Shown here in pieces: positions 53,649 through 63,202 of a DNA stretch of 64,000 bases. Origin of the DNA: an uncultured Colwellia sp. Its GTDB lineage: Bacteria > Pseudomonadota > Gammaproteobacteria > Enterobacterales > Alteromonadaceae. The translations under genes were made by a program, and so were the position numbers. Under the pieces are notes generated by a model. The model did not search any database. It was not told where the DNA came from and was given only the letters and a program-made list of their open reading frames with translations. The stretch lies in contig CAJXQI010000011.1 in assembly GCA_913058395.1 (NCBI GenBank), forward strand, positions 1-64,000, written 5' to 3'. Positions within the stretch are counted from its first letter, which is position 1. Each line of letters starts with the position of its first letter.

Positions 53649-54815
53649 TTAAATTCCGCAAGCATACGCCAAAGCTTTCTTTTTCATCAAAGGGACTTTA
53701 TTTACCAATGACAATGCAGCATTTCGAGCAAACTTGGCTAATGGAGATACATGACTAAAGGAAAAATATAGTGCGTCCATTGTAGTCATCATCATTAAAT
53801 TATCTTTTCTGCGCTTTTGTTCATATTTAGCGATAACCGATGGACTGTTCCACGACTCACCATTGCCAATGGCTTCTGCTAACACAGTTTGCAAGGCTTT
53901 AACGTCCTTAAAACCTAAATTAACGCCTTGCCCAGCCATAGGATTTATCGTGTGTGCTGCATCACCAAGTAAAACAACACGCCCTTTAACATATTGATTT
54001 GCATGTCGCCTAGTTAGTGGGAACGGGGCTTTAGCAACCACTTCAACTTTTCCAAGTCTTACAGGAAAGTGTTGCTGGATTTCATCTTCTAAGTTTGAAT
54101 TAGATAATGCTGCTAGGCGAGTAATTTCATCTTTGTGATGATACCACACCAATGAGGCAGTGCTTCCAGGCATAGGTAACATAGCAACCGGGCCGGTTTG
54201 AAAATACTGCTGCCAGGTTATGTCTTGTTGTGGCAGCTCTGTTTTAACATTAATTAACATGGCTGATTGTGCATAATCCCAGCCTGTCGTACCAATATTT
54301 ACTAATTTTCTAACTTGTGAATTGGCACCGTCGGCAGCAATAACAAGCTTAGCTTCTATCACTTGTGACGAAAGAGTAAGTTCTGCATGTGTTGCTTTTT
54401 GCTGAAGACTTACTAGCGATTCAGGACAAAACATATCAATGTTTGGGTGATTTTCTATTTGTTGCCAAAGAGAGAGTTGAATCAATCTATTTTCAAGAAT
54501 ATGACCAAGGTGGCTTTGGGCAATATCCTCAGCATTAAATTCAGTATAAGCTTGTTCATGTTCCCATACGGCAAGCCTTTTATATGGGCATGAACGCCAT
54601 TGTTGTAATTGTTGCCAAGCACCTAATTGTTTTAATAACTGCTCTGACGCTAATGAAATAGCTGAAACTCTTAAGTCAAATGCCTGTTCTGGTGCGTATG
54701 CCTTTGGTTCGCTACGCTCAATAACGGCTATTTTCAATCCCAATTCAGCCAAAGATAGTGCGCTTGCCGCTCCCACCATTCCGCCACCAACAACAACACA
54801 ATCAAATTGCTTCAT
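53649..54815 (-). CDS. ubiF: UbiF-type FAD-dependent ubiquinone hydroxylase
   Basis: This is a flavin monooxygenase of the UbiH/UbiF/COQ6 family. The FAD motifs are VVGGGMVGAASALSLAE, DGANSQVRKL and GDAAHTINPMAGQGVNLGF. Among the E. coli family members the closest match by eye is UbiF: shared features include LRVSAIS, KRLAVWEHE, YAQSAMLI, FPLTRRHANQYV and an A-Y-A-GI/L C-terminus. The predicted reaction is C6 hydroxylation of demethoxyubiquinol. Length is 388 residues. It follows the 2OG oxygenase gene by 30 bases on the same strand. Confidence 0.88.
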   Translation of the reverse strand: MKQFDCVVVGGGMVGAASALSLAELGLKIAVIERSEPKAYAPEQAFDLRVSAISLASEQLLKQLGAWQQLQQWRSCPYKRLAVWEHEQAYTEFNAEDIAQSHLGHILENRLIQLSLWQQIENHPNIDMFCPESLVSLQQKATHAELTLSSQVIEAKLVIAADGANSQVRKLVNIGTTGWDYAQSAMLINVKTELPQQDITWQQYFQTGPVAMLPMPGSTASLVWYHHKDEITRLAALSNSNLEDEIQQHFPVRLGKVEVVAKAPFPLTRRHANQYVKGRVVLLGDAAHTINPMAGQGVNLGFKDVKALQTVLAEAIGNGESWNSPSVIAKYEQKRRKDNLMMMTTMDALYFSFSHVSPLAKFARNAALSLVNKVPLMKKKALAYACGI

Positions 54816-54845
54816 AACAAGATTAATACCCTGACAAATGTAACT

Positions 54846-55499
54846 TTATTCTACCCAACCTGAGATGGTAATTCGATGTTTATGTGCCGGGTTACGTAAA
54901 ACATTAACGCTATGTGGCATTGGATGTGATAGCTTTAAAAGTACCAAACTATTAAATTTCGGTTCTATCAACCTTTTAAAAAATTTAATTTTTTTCGGAT
55001 ATAACGTTAACTGCCCACCAAACTTCTTTTGCCAGCCTTGTGACAATTGATAAATAAAAGCATACTTTCCTGCGCCACCATCAGTATGATAACTAATAAA
55101 TTGCCCTTTTTTAAACGACGCAAAAAACGAATCTTGCAATTGCCCTTCAACTAGCCCTTGCTCCTCTAGTAGTTTTACAATTTTATCACCTATGTCTTTG
55201 TGCAATGCCGATTGTCCATGTTGTTTTGCATGCTTGTTGCTTGAGCGATGAAAAGAGAAAGAAAACTGCTGACGTTTAAAAGCCTTCTCAGCTTGGCTGT
55301 GCCTGCTGCTGTCAATTACCTTACTCGATATTCTATCTTTTATATTGCTTAGCGGCTGATAAGGCGTAGTTAATAAATTCCATTTTCTAAAGTGACTATT
55401 TCTAACGATAGCGTCTTTAACTCTTAAAGCTTCATTGTATGGTAAGAACCTTTCAATTTGTACAAAACCATTTTTCTCCAATTTTTCAAACCATTGCAT
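54846..55499 (-). CDS. 2-oxoglutarate/Fe(II)-dependent dioxygenase
   Basis: This 217-residue double-stranded beta-helix oxygenase resembles prolyl 4-hydroxylases. The facial triad is H138-x-D140 (ISYHTDGGAG) with H196 (MPHSVN), and R209 (HKHRITISGW) would hold 2-oxoglutarate. GWQKKFGGQLTLYP is the typical strand before the second histidine. The target, perhaps a protein residue, is unknown. It sits upstream of ubiF and may be cotranscribed. The start is GTG at 55502 or ATG at 55499. Confidence 0.82.
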   Translation of the reverse strand: MQWFEKLEKNGFVQIERFLPYNEALRVKDAIVRNSHFRKWNLLTTPYQPLSNIKDRISSKVIDSSRHSQAEKAFKRQQFSFSFHRSSNKHAKQHGQSALHKDIGDKIVKLLEEQGLVEGQLQDSFFASFKKGQFISYHTDGGAGKYAFIYQLSQGWQKKFGGQLTLYPKKIKFFKRLIEPKFNSLVLLKLSHPMPHSVNVLRNPAHKHRITISGWVE

Positions 55500-55615
55500 C
55501 ACAATAAAACCTTAAAATATGCTTCCATTGCACTATCATTAACATTATTGTTAGTTATAATCAAAAGTCGGGAAAAATAATTGAACAAAAAAACAATTAA
55601 TTAAAAGGAATAATT

Positions 55616-56065
55616 ATGTCAGCATTAAGAAAAGAAAAACGTATTGCTAAAGATGTTAACTTGGTTTTTGACTTATCAGAGAAACCCAATTTAAGCCAAC
55701 TAAAGGCTCATGAAGATCGTGCTGTTGTGGCCAAGTTAAAAGCAGATTTAGTATTACCAAACGATAAGATTTTAACTGTTGATATAGATTTTGATACCAC
55801 AAGTGGCTACCATGATAATGCCATCATGGTGATGGATGATTTTGGTGTTGAATTAATCGCCACTGCATTTGAAACAAGATATGGAAAAGAACATGCCGAT
55901 AAAGTGCGTGAAGCATGGGCAAAAAAGCAAACAGAAAGTTCGCCGCGAAAACCCACTTATTTGTTGGTACAAAAGCCGCAGTGTGAAGACTCTGTGCCAA
56001 ATGTTTATGCAACTTGTGGCGAAGAGCGTCATCCCCCGAAAAAAGCACCAGCAAGCATTACATAG
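55616..56065 (+). CDS. Conserved hypothetical protein overlapping the sensor gene
   Basis: This 149-residue soluble protein has no signal peptide and no domain I recognise. It has two halves: a strand-rich segment (ILTVDIDFDTTSGYHDNAIMVMDDFGVELIAT) and a charged C-terminal tail with two cysteines (PQCEDSVP and ATCGEE). The ATG has AAAAGGA 7 bases upstream, which supports real translation. Its 3' end overlaps the N-terminal region of the next frame in a different reading frame, so the two are probably cotranscribed. Confidence 0.6.
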   Translation: MSALRKEKRIAKDVNLVFDLSEKPNLSQLKAHEDRAVVAKLKADLVLPNDKILTVDIDFDTTSGYHDNAIMVMDDFGVELIATAFETRYGKEHADKVREAWAKKQTESSPRKPTYLLVQKPQCEDSVPNVYATCGEERHPPKKAPASIT

Positions 56066-58898
56066 TCCAATTAAACGTTCTTTTGCTAAAAAACCAATTG
56101 GGTGGCACAAATTAGTGCCACTTTTTCTATTGTCTATTAGTTTTTTTTCTCACAATACAATAGCCCAGAATTTAAATAGTCAATTTGTTAACAGCAGTGC
56201 AATTATTCAAGACAATAAAGGTTTTATTTGGTTAGCCACCGCAAATGGTTTGATCAGATACGATAGTGAAAATAACATCACGATAAACAGTAATAATAAA
56301 AATTGGCCGCTGCCCTTTAATTGGATTAACGATATTCATTTAGTGGACAATGATAAATTACTCTTAGCGACAGAAACTCATAAATTGTGGCTATTTGACA
56401 CAACAAACGGCACCGCAGAGCAATTAATAACTGAAATTAGTAATAGCAGTATTTATCAAGTTATAGCGCATAGAAATAAATATTATCTCTATGCGCCAAA
56501 CAAGCTCTACCAAGTAGACCCTGAACTCAATAAAACGTCACTAATTGCTGATAACATTCACCTAAACCACCTACAACGTACCAATAAAAGTGTTTATATA
56601 TCTACATTTGAAGGTGTATTTAAAGTTGTTGATGGTCATTTAATTCAAATCGAAACCGGACAAATATCAGCGATGTCCGCATTAGGTTCAACATTAGTTA
56701 TCACAAAAAACAAAGAACTTATTACCATTTCAGATGAAGGCATTCGACATAGTATCCATATAAAGACCGAAATCGAATCACTGGCACACTCTAACGATGC
56801 GCTAAGTGTTATTTCCATCGACATAGCAGGTAAAGTCAATCAATATACTTTGGCTGATTTGCAAGTAATTCAGCACAACTATCCCGCTATAGAGCCGATC
56901 ATTATTGAAAAAATGTTTCAGGATAGTACAGGGGTTCTGTGGGCGTTATCGAACCGTGGCGTGAAAAGATTAACACCATCAATTGCAACCAATTTCCCTA
57001 AAGTTTTTGACGTGGCAATTAACGCCATCGCCTTAACTATTCACCAAGATAGCTTAATTTTAGGGAGTTACGGTGGCGGTATTGACCTATTATTAAAAGA
57101 TGCTAGCTTTTTGCCGGAAAATATTAATAAACAATTAACTTCTGGCGCAAAAATAATTACAGACCTGTATTCTGATGATGATGACATCTACTTAGCAACA
57201 TTTGATGGGTTATGGCGAATTAACACCAATAACTCTGCCGTATCTCGAATAGACTTTGAGAATAACAATCAGCTTTTACTAAATATAAAGCATAAAAAAG
57301 GTGCGCTTTATTTAACAACAGATACTAATGGTGTGATGAAATTTAATATGGCAACTAATAGTATTGATTTTCATATACCTGGGGACATGCTTAGCTCTAG
57401 TGAAGCCATAGATGTATTGCCGCTTGCCAACAATAAACTTTGGATAGCAACATCAGCAGGTATTGATATAGTAGACACCAAAGAGAACACAGTCAGAAAA
57501 GTAAATAGTTTTGGAGAGAATAAGGTTATATCTCTGCTTGAATATAAAAATAAGGTGTTTGTTACCACCAAAGGCGATGGCTTTTTTATTTTTAATTTCA
57601 ATGGTGAGTTGTTATCTCACTTTGCAAAAAACATCAGTTTCGGTTACATGAGCTTTATCAATGAAGAAATTTGGATATCTGCCCGGCCAGGCCTTTACAA
57701 ACTAAATCCTGACACCTATCAATTAAAGATGATAGCCAATACTGAGCAATACACCTTTACCAAAAAGCCTGTATTATTAAATGATAAGGTCTATGTTGGA
57801 CATTATGGTGGAGTAATAGAGGTTCCATTAATTCTTGAAGAAACTTTACACCCGAAAATATATATCAGCAAAACCATCATATCAGGTAACGCACAGTTAC
57901 TTAGTAAACGTATCCAAGTTGAATCATCAAACGATGTCATCACCTTAGAACTCGCGAGTTTAGATTTTAGGCCAGGCCAAGAAAAGCAGTTTAAATATCA
58001 ACTAAACAATGGGGAATGGAACGATATTAACGGCAACCAATTGACATTAACTGGATTGTCTTCTGGCGACTACCACATTGAGATTATGGGTACTAATAGC
58101 TTAGGGCAGTGGAGTGACTTCAAAGCTTTTGCTGATATAAGTGTGGCATATCCTTGGTATTGGCATCCAAACAGTAGAATAATCTATGCCGTCTTAATCA
58201 CGCTAACCTTGCTATTAACTATGTGGCTTTTATACCTACGCAGCCGTTCAATTAGTCATATTCATAAGTTATTTAATGAAGAGATGAAAACTCATGGTCA
58301 ATCTACTTCAATTATTCGTCGTAAATTAAATAAAGTTCAAACGTTAATGAATAGCCAAGCAACGGTTGATGATGCTAAAAAAGATAGTAGAGAGCAACAA
58401 AAGTCAGAACATACCGTTGAAGTACAATCACTTATTGGCGAGTGCTTAGCCGAACTGAAAACAAAATATAGTCATGCGGAGCCAAGCAGCCTTTCGGGGA
58501 GCTCACTAACAGTTGCCCTACCATACTTAGCAGACTACTTTCATCAGCAATACCATGTGCTTGTTTCAGTTCAACTCGATAATGCTTGTGAAAAAATTGA
58601 TTATGCTATTCAAACGGCTATTTATCGCATTATTTACGAAGCAATACTGGCGGCAATTAACAATGGCAATGGTGGTGTTTTCGCAGTACATGTTAATGAA
58701 TCAAACGATAAAATCTGGCTAAGAATAACCGACAATGAACAAAGTTTTGCACAATTTAATAGCAAAATTAATTTTGATATGGCGATGTACTATATTCGTC
58801 AAATAGCCAATAAATTCAATGCGACTTTTCACACCTACGACAATCAAGAACACGGCAGTGAAATCATCATTTCGATCCCATTAATGAAAATATCCTAA
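56001..58898 (+). CDS. Two-component-like sensor: beta-propeller/Y_Y_Y periplasmic domain with degenerate kinase ATPase domain
   Basis: A signal segment (KLVPLFLLSISFFSHNTIAQ) precedes propeller repeats of the Reg_prop type (GFIWLATANGLIRYD, then further LW and IW blades). A Y_Y_Y-like domain follows near 57890-58140, then one transmembrane helix (LITLTLLLTMWLLYLRSRS). The cytoplasmic end has a linker and an HATPase-like domain. TAIYRIIYEAILAAINNG matches the N-box layout, but its asparagine is displaced. The G1 box reads TDNEQSF instead of DNGxGF. No clear phospho-acceptor H-box is seen. The start is uncertain: the frame is open to a TTG at 55869; ATG 56001 or 56007 leaves a basic N-terminus. 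No response regulator is adjacent. Confidence 0.8.
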   Translation: MFMQLVAKSVIPRKKHQQALHSPIKRSFAKKPIGWHKLVPLFLLSISFFSHNTIAQNLNSQFVNSSAIIQDNKGFIWLATANGLIRYDSENNITINSNNKNWPLPFNWINDIHLVDNDKLLLATETHKLWLFDTTNGTAEQLITEISNSSIYQVIAHRNKYYLYAPNKLYQVDPELNKTSLIADNIHLNHLQRTNKSVYISTFEGVFKVVDGHLIQIETGQISAMSALGSTLVITKNKELITISDEGIRHSIHIKTEIESLAHSNDALSVISIDIAGKVNQYTLADLQVIQHNYPAIEPIIIEKMFQDSTGVLWALSNRGVKRLTPSIATNFPKVFDVAINAIALTIHQDSLILGSYGGGIDLLLKDASFLPENINKQLTSGAKIITDLYSDDDDIYLATFDGLWRINTNNSAVSRIDFENNNQLLLNIKHKKGALYLTTDTNGVMKFNMATNSIDFHIPGDMLSSSEAIDVLPLANNKLWIATSAGIDIVDTKENTVRKVNSFGENKVISLLEYKNKVFVTTKGDGFFIFNFNGELLSHFAKNISFGYMSFINEEIWISARPGLYKLNPDTYQLKMIANTEQYTFTKKPVLLNDKVYVGHYGGVIEVPLILEETLHPKIYISKTIISGNAQLLSKRIQVESSNDVITLELASLDFRPGQEKQFKYQLNNGEWNDINGNQLTLTGLSSGDYHIEIMGTNSLGQWSDFKAFADISVAYPWYWHPNSRIIYAVLITLTLLLTMWLLYLRSRSISHIHKLFNEEMKTHGQSTSIIRRKLNKVQTLMNSQATVDDAKKDSREQQKSEHTVEVQSLIGECLAELKTKYSHAEPSSLSGSSLTVALPYLADYFHQQYHVLVSVQLDNACEKIDYAIQTAIYRIIYEAILAAINNGNGGVFAVHVNESNDKIWLRITDNEQSFAQFNSKINFDMAMYYIRQIANKFNATFHTYDNQEHGSEIIISIPLMKIS

Positions 58899-59031
58899 GG
58901 CTATTACGGGTATTTTCTCGACAAGTATTTTCTAAGCTAGCATCAAGGGCAAAGAAAGAGTAAAATACGCCCCCTTAAATTCTCTAGCAAAAACTAGAAT
59001 CAATTTCATAGTAAAGATTAGGCGCGAATAA

Positions 59032-60489
59032 ATGAGTAAAAAGCTATACATCAAAACTTGGGGCTGTCAGATGAACGAGTATGACTCGCAGAAGATGGCT
59101 GAACTTTTAGACTCTACCCACGGGTTTGAGCTGGCCGAAGAGGCCGAAGACGCAGATGTGATCTTGCTAAATACTTGTTCAATTCGTGAAAAAGCTCAAG
59201 AAAAGGTCTTTCATCAATTAGGTCGTTGGAAAAATTTAAAAAACGACAACCCTGATCTTATTATCGGTGTTGGTGGCTGTGTTGCCTCACAAGAAGGTGA
59301 TGCAATTCGTAAACGTGCACCTTATGTTGATATGGTATTTGGTCCACAAACATTGCACCGTTTACCCGCAATGATCAAACAAGTCACCGGTAATAAAGGC
59401 TCCATCGTTGATGTTAGCTTTCCTGAAATTGAAAAATTTGACAGTTTACCTGAACCAAAAGCCGATGGTGCAACCGCATTCGTGTCGATTATGGAAGGGT
59501 GTAGTAAATATTGTACCTTCTGCGTAGTGCCATACACTCGTGGTGAAGAAGTTAGTCGCCCGCTTGATGATGTATTATATGAAATTGCCCAATTAGCAGA
59601 ACAAGGTGTTCGAGAAGTAAATCTATTAGGGCAAAACGTTAATGGTTACCGCGGTGACTCGCATGACGGTACTATTTGTCGTTTCTCAGAATTATTGCGT
59701 TTAATTGCCACGATTGATGGTATTGACCGTATTCGTTACACCACGTCTCACCCAATTGAATTTACTGATGACATCATTGATGTTTATGCCGATGTTCCTG
59801 AGCTAGTAAGTCATTTACATTTGCCAGTACAAAGTGGCTCTGATCGCATTTTAACGCAAATGAAACGTGGCCATACCGCAATAGAATACAAATCGCAAAT
59901 TCGCAAACTGAAAAAAGCACGTCCTGATATTTGTATGTCGTCTGACTTTATTATTGGTTTCCCAGGTGAAACTGATGCTGATTTTGAAGCGACAATGAAC
60001 TTGATCAAAGCGGTAGATTTTGATTTAAGCTTCAGCTTTATTTATAGCGCACGTCCGGGCACACCAGCAGCCGATATGGTAGACGATATTAGCGATGATG
60101 TTAAAAAACAACGTTTACAAATATTACAAGACCGTATTAGCCAACAAGCACTACATATTGCGCGCCAAATGCTTAATACCGAGCAACGTATTTTAGTTGA
60201 AGGACCATCGAAGAAGAATCCGATGGAGCTTCGAGGCCGTACAGAAAACAATCGTATCGTAAACTTTGTTGCACCACACACGGTAATTGGCCAATTTGTT
60301 GATGTAAAAATCACTGATGTTTATGCCAATTCATTACGTGGCGAACTAGTACGTCAAGAAAGTGAAATGGGCTTACGCATCGCGCATTCTCCAGCTGATA
60401 TATTAGCGAACAGCCATCACCAACCAGGTGAAGTTTCAGTGGGTGAAAGACCTGCCGATGAATTAGGCGTTGCAACCTATATCCCTTAA
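59032..60489 (+). CDS. miaB: tRNA-2-methylthio-N6-dimethylallyladenosine37 synthase
   Basis: MiaB is a radical-SAM methylthiotransferase that adds a methylthio group to i6A37. The N-terminal UPF0004 domain carries cluster cysteines C12, C49 and C83; the radical-SAM cluster is C157-x3-C161-x2-C164 ([17 protein letters not shown]). A TRAM domain ends the protein ([19 protein letters not shown]). The 485 residues match E. coli. It opens the conserved miaB-phoH-ybeY-corC-lnt cluster. Confidence 0.97.
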   Translation: MSKKLYIKTWGCQMNEYDSQKMAELLDSTHGFELAEEAEDADVILLNTCSIREKAQEKVFHQLGRWKNLKNDNPDLIIGVGGCVASQEGDAIRKRAPYVDMVFGPQTLHRLPAMIKQVTGNKGSIVDVSFPEIEKFDSLPEPKADGATAFVSIMEGCSKYCTFCVVPYTRGEEVSRPLDDVLYEIAQLAEQGVREVNLLGQNVNGYRGDSHDGTICRFSELLRLIATIDGIDRIRYTTSHPIEFTDDIIDVYADVPELVSHLHLPVQSGSDRILTQMKRGHTAIEYKSQIRKLKKARPDICMSSDFIIGFPGETDADFEATMNLIKAVDFDLSFSFIYSARPGTPAADMVDDISDDVKKQRLQILQDRISQQALHIARQMLNTEQRILVEGPSKKNPMELRGRTENNRIVNFVAPHTVIGQFVDVKITDVYANSLRGELVRQESEMGLRIAHSPADILANSHHQPGEVSVGERPADELGVATYIP

Positions 60490-60499
60490 CGATGATAGC

Positions 60500-60530
60500 A
60501 ACGGTAAACATATAATTTGTTTACCGTTTT
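60500..60530 (+). terminator. Hairpin between miaB and phoH (possible partial terminator)
   Basis: AACGGTAAACA and TGTTTACCGTT form an 11-bp stem around a 7-base loop, followed by TTC. The T-run is short, so it probably attenuates rather than blocks read-through into phoH. Confidence 0.6.
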
Positions 60531-60561
60531 CAATCAATGTTACACGCATCAGGAATAACTT

Positions 60562-61662
60562 TTGAGTAAAAATACCAGTATTAATTTTGAGCTTTCTCCG
60601 ACTGATAATAATCGATTGGCTAATTTATGCGGTGCTATGGACGACAACCTAAAGACTATTGAACGTCGAATGGGTGTTGAAATAAGCTATAGAAGTCATG
60701 AATTTAAAGTAATGGGGAAAGTGATTAACTGTGAAGCAGTTAAAAAGCTTTTAATAAACCTATACCTAGAAACCGAAATTGTTAAAGGTAAATCAAAAGA
60801 CATTAGCGACAAAATGGTCCATTTAGCGATTCTTGATGCCGGCACGTTAGAGGTTGATACTAACAAACTTGACGCTAAATTCGATGACATACTTACCATA
60901 AAAACTAAACGCGGCGTAATTAAACCTCGCAACGAAAATCAGCAAGATTATGTAAAAAACGTCATAACTAACGACATTAGTTTTGGTGTTGGCGTTGCAG
61001 GCACAGGTAAAACATACCTAGCCGTCGCTTGCGCAGTAGAAGCGTTAGAACGTCAAGAGATTCGACGCATATTACTGACTCGCCCAGCCGTAGAAGCAGG
61101 TGAAAAGCTTGGTTTCTTACCCGGTGATTTATCGCAAAAAGTCGACCCATACCTGCGCCCTCTTTATGATGCCTTGTTTGAAATGTTAGGCTTTGAAAAA
61201 GTGGAGAAGCTCATTGAACGTAATGTTATTGAAGTTGCTCCACTAGCTTATATGCGCGGTAGAACCCTGAATGATGCGTTTATTATTCTTGATGAAAGTC
61301 AAAATACCACCGTTGAACAAATGAAAATGTTTTTAACTCGTATTGGTTTTAATTCCAGAGCGGTTATAACGGGTGATATCACTCAGGTTGATTTACCACG
61401 CGGACAAAAGTCAGGCTTACGCCATGCTATTGAAGTATTAGACGATATTCCAGGCGTTAGTTTTAACTTCTTCCAATCAAAAGATGTTGTACGCCACCCT
61501 GTTGTTGCCCGTATTGTTGATGCCTACGACGCCTTTGAACAAAAAGAAAATCGGTTGAAAGCAGAGAAACAACAACGTAAAGCTAATAAAATGGCAAACG
61601 CCGCGAAAAGCTTTAGTGAGAATTCGAGTGGCAACTCAAATGAAAGTTCAAATGAAAAATAA
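60562..61662 (+). CDS. ybeZ: PhoH-like P-loop ATPase (YbeZ)
   Basis: This is a PhoH-family NTPase, 366 residues. Walker A is GVAGTGKTY (143-151) and Walker B is [12 protein letters not shown]. coli YbeZ interacts with the endoribonuclease YbeY, encoded next door. The C-terminus carries a Lys/Glu coil and an Asn/Ser-rich tail ([13 protein letters not shown]). Translation starts at TTG with AGGAA 6 bases upstream. Its 3' end overlaps the ybeY start. Confidence 0.95.
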   Translation: MSKNTSINFELSPTDNNRLANLCGAMDDNLKTIERRMGVEISYRSHEFKVMGKVINCEAVKKLLINLYLETEIVKGKSKDISDKMVHLAILDAGTLEVDTNKLDAKFDDILTIKTKRGVIKPRNENQQDYVKNVITNDISFGVGVAGTGKTYLAVACAVEALERQEIRRILLTRPAVEAGEKLGFLPGDLSQKVDPYLRPLYDALFEMLGFEKVEKLIERNVIEVAPLAYMRGRTLNDAFIILDESQNTTVEQMKMFLTRIGFNSRAVITGDITQVDLPRGQKSGLRHAIEVLDDIPGVSFNFFQSKDVVRHPVVARIVDAYDAFEQKENRLKAEKQQRKANKMANAAKSFSENSSGNSNESSNEK

Positions 61663-62137
61663 CGGTCCTAATATTTGCTTAGATTTACAAATTGCTTATG
61701 ACAAAGCTAAGGACAGTCAAAACCTGCCAAGCCAGGAGGATTTTCAACGCTGGGTAGAAGCTGTATTAGCACCGTACAAAAAGCCATTTGAGCTCACGGT
61801 TAGATTAGTTACCAGTGAAGAAAGCCAGCAATTGAATACTCAGTATCGTGGTAAAGACAAGCCAACAAATGTGCTTTCTTTTCCATTCGAGGTTCCAGAA
61901 GGCATAGAGCTGGATTTACTTGGTGATTTAATTATTTGTGTGCCCGTCGTTGAGCAAGAAGCGACAGAGCAAAATAAAGCATTAACAGCGCATTGGGCTC
62001 ATATGGTAATTCATGGCTGCCTGCATTTATTGGGCTTTGATCATATTGAAGATGATGAAGCCGATGAAATGGAAGCGTTAGAAACCAAAATCATTACTGC
62101 GCTAGGTTTTCCAGCGCCGTATGAAATAAGTGAATGA
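61652..62137 (+). CDS. ybeY: Endoribonuclease YbeY
   Basis: YbeY is a zinc-dependent single-strand RNase needed for 16S 3'-end maturation and ribosome quality control. The metal site H121-x3-H125-x5-H131 is in [11 protein letters not shown], and the conserved [13 protein letters not shown] motif is complete. ATG 61652 gives 161 residues that align with E. coli YbeY from its start, and overlaps the phoH stop. Earlier in-frame codons (61616, 61640) lack support. Confidence 0.96.
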   Translation: MKNNGPNICLDLQIAYDKAKDSQNLPSQEDFQRWVEAVLAPYKKPFELTVRLVTSEESQQLNTQYRGKDKPTNVLSFPFEVPEGIELDLLGDLIICVPVVEQEATEQNKALTAHWAHMVIHGCLHLLGFDHIEDDEADEMEALETKIITALGFPAPYEISE

Positions 62138-62314
62138 ATAATTAAAGAATAATGATTGCTGTAATTAGCAAACCCTAATATTGACAAACATCAGTTAAAT
62201 TGTAACTGAGTAATAAAATCTCGATATATTACTTGAAATAATTAAAAATCGGTTACAAACTAACCAACTACTTTAGCATTACAAATGCGAACTACAAGGA
62301 TTTAACAAGGCTCT

Positions 62315-63196
62315 ATGAGCGACGACCAACCCCACTCTAGTAACGGTTCTTCTAATAAATCTATCTTGGATAAAATTGTTCAAGTTTTTACCGGAGAACC
62401 GAGAAATAAAGAAGAGCTCGTAGACGTACTTAACGATGCTGAAGACCGCGAATTAATAAACCCTGAAATCAAGCAAATGATAGAAGGTGTGCTTGAAGTA
62501 TCGGATATGCGAGTACGCGACATTATGATCCCTCGCTCGCAAATGGTGACTTTAGATATTAATGATGATTTCTTTGATAAATCATTGCCGATTATTATTG
62601 AATCAGGCCACTCTCGATTCCCAGTAATTAATGACGACATTGATCACATTGAAGGAATTTTATTAGCGAAAGATCTACTGGCTTATGGTTTCAAGCAAAC
62701 GGAAGAAGAATTTACTTTAGGAAAAATTATCCGCCCAGCGATAATTGTGCCTGAAAGTAAAAAGGTTGATCCGCTATTAAAAGAGTTTCGTCAGCAGCGC
62801 TATCATATGGCGATTGTAGTTGATGAGTACGGTGGCGTTTCAGGGGTTGTTACCATCGAAGATATTTTAGAGCTAATTGTTGGTGAAATTGAAGATGAAA
62901 CTGATGATGCCATTGAAGAAGATATCAAACACTTGGCAGGGCAAGTCTATCAAGTAAAAGCATTAACCGAGATAGCAGACTTTAACTGCTATTTTAACGT
63001 TAAATTTAATGAAGACGATGCCGACACTATTGGCGGTATAGCCTTGCAACATTTTGGTCACATGCCGAAGAAAACGGAACAAATTACCATCAATAAATTA
63101 GCATTTAAGGTAACGTCTGCAGATAACCGTCGCATTCAAACCTTACAAGTCACTATTCCGAAAGAACATGTAGTTACAGGTAAAATCGTTGACTAA
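62315..63196 (+). CDS. corC: CorC/YbeX CBS-domain protein
   Basis: The protein is 293 residues. After a charged N-terminus come two CBS domains (RDIMIPRSQMVTLD near residue 70 and MAIVVDEYGGVSGVVTIEDI near residue 170), then a CorC/HlyC C-terminal domain (about 210-285). It has no transmembrane helix. YbeX has been linked to magnesium/cobalt resistance and ribosome biogenesis. A TTGACA lies at 62181-62186 in the 177-base gap before it, so it may have its own promoter, although no good -10 is placed. Confidence 0.94.
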   Translation: MSDDQPHSSNGSSNKSILDKIVQVFTGEPRNKEELVDVLNDAEDRELINPEIKQMIEGVLEVSDMRVRDIMIPRSQMVTLDINDDFFDKSLPIIIESGHSRFPVINDDIDHIEGILLAKDLLAYGFKQTEEEFTLGKIIRPAIIVPESKKVDPLLKEFRQQRYHMAIVVDEYGGVSGVVTIEDILELIVGEIEDETDDAIEEDIKHLAGQVYQVKALTEIADFNCYFNVKFNEDDADTIGGIALQHFGHMPKKTEQITINKLAFKVTSADNRRIQTLQVTIPKEHVVTGKIVD

Positions 63197-63202
63197 ATCT
63201 TC

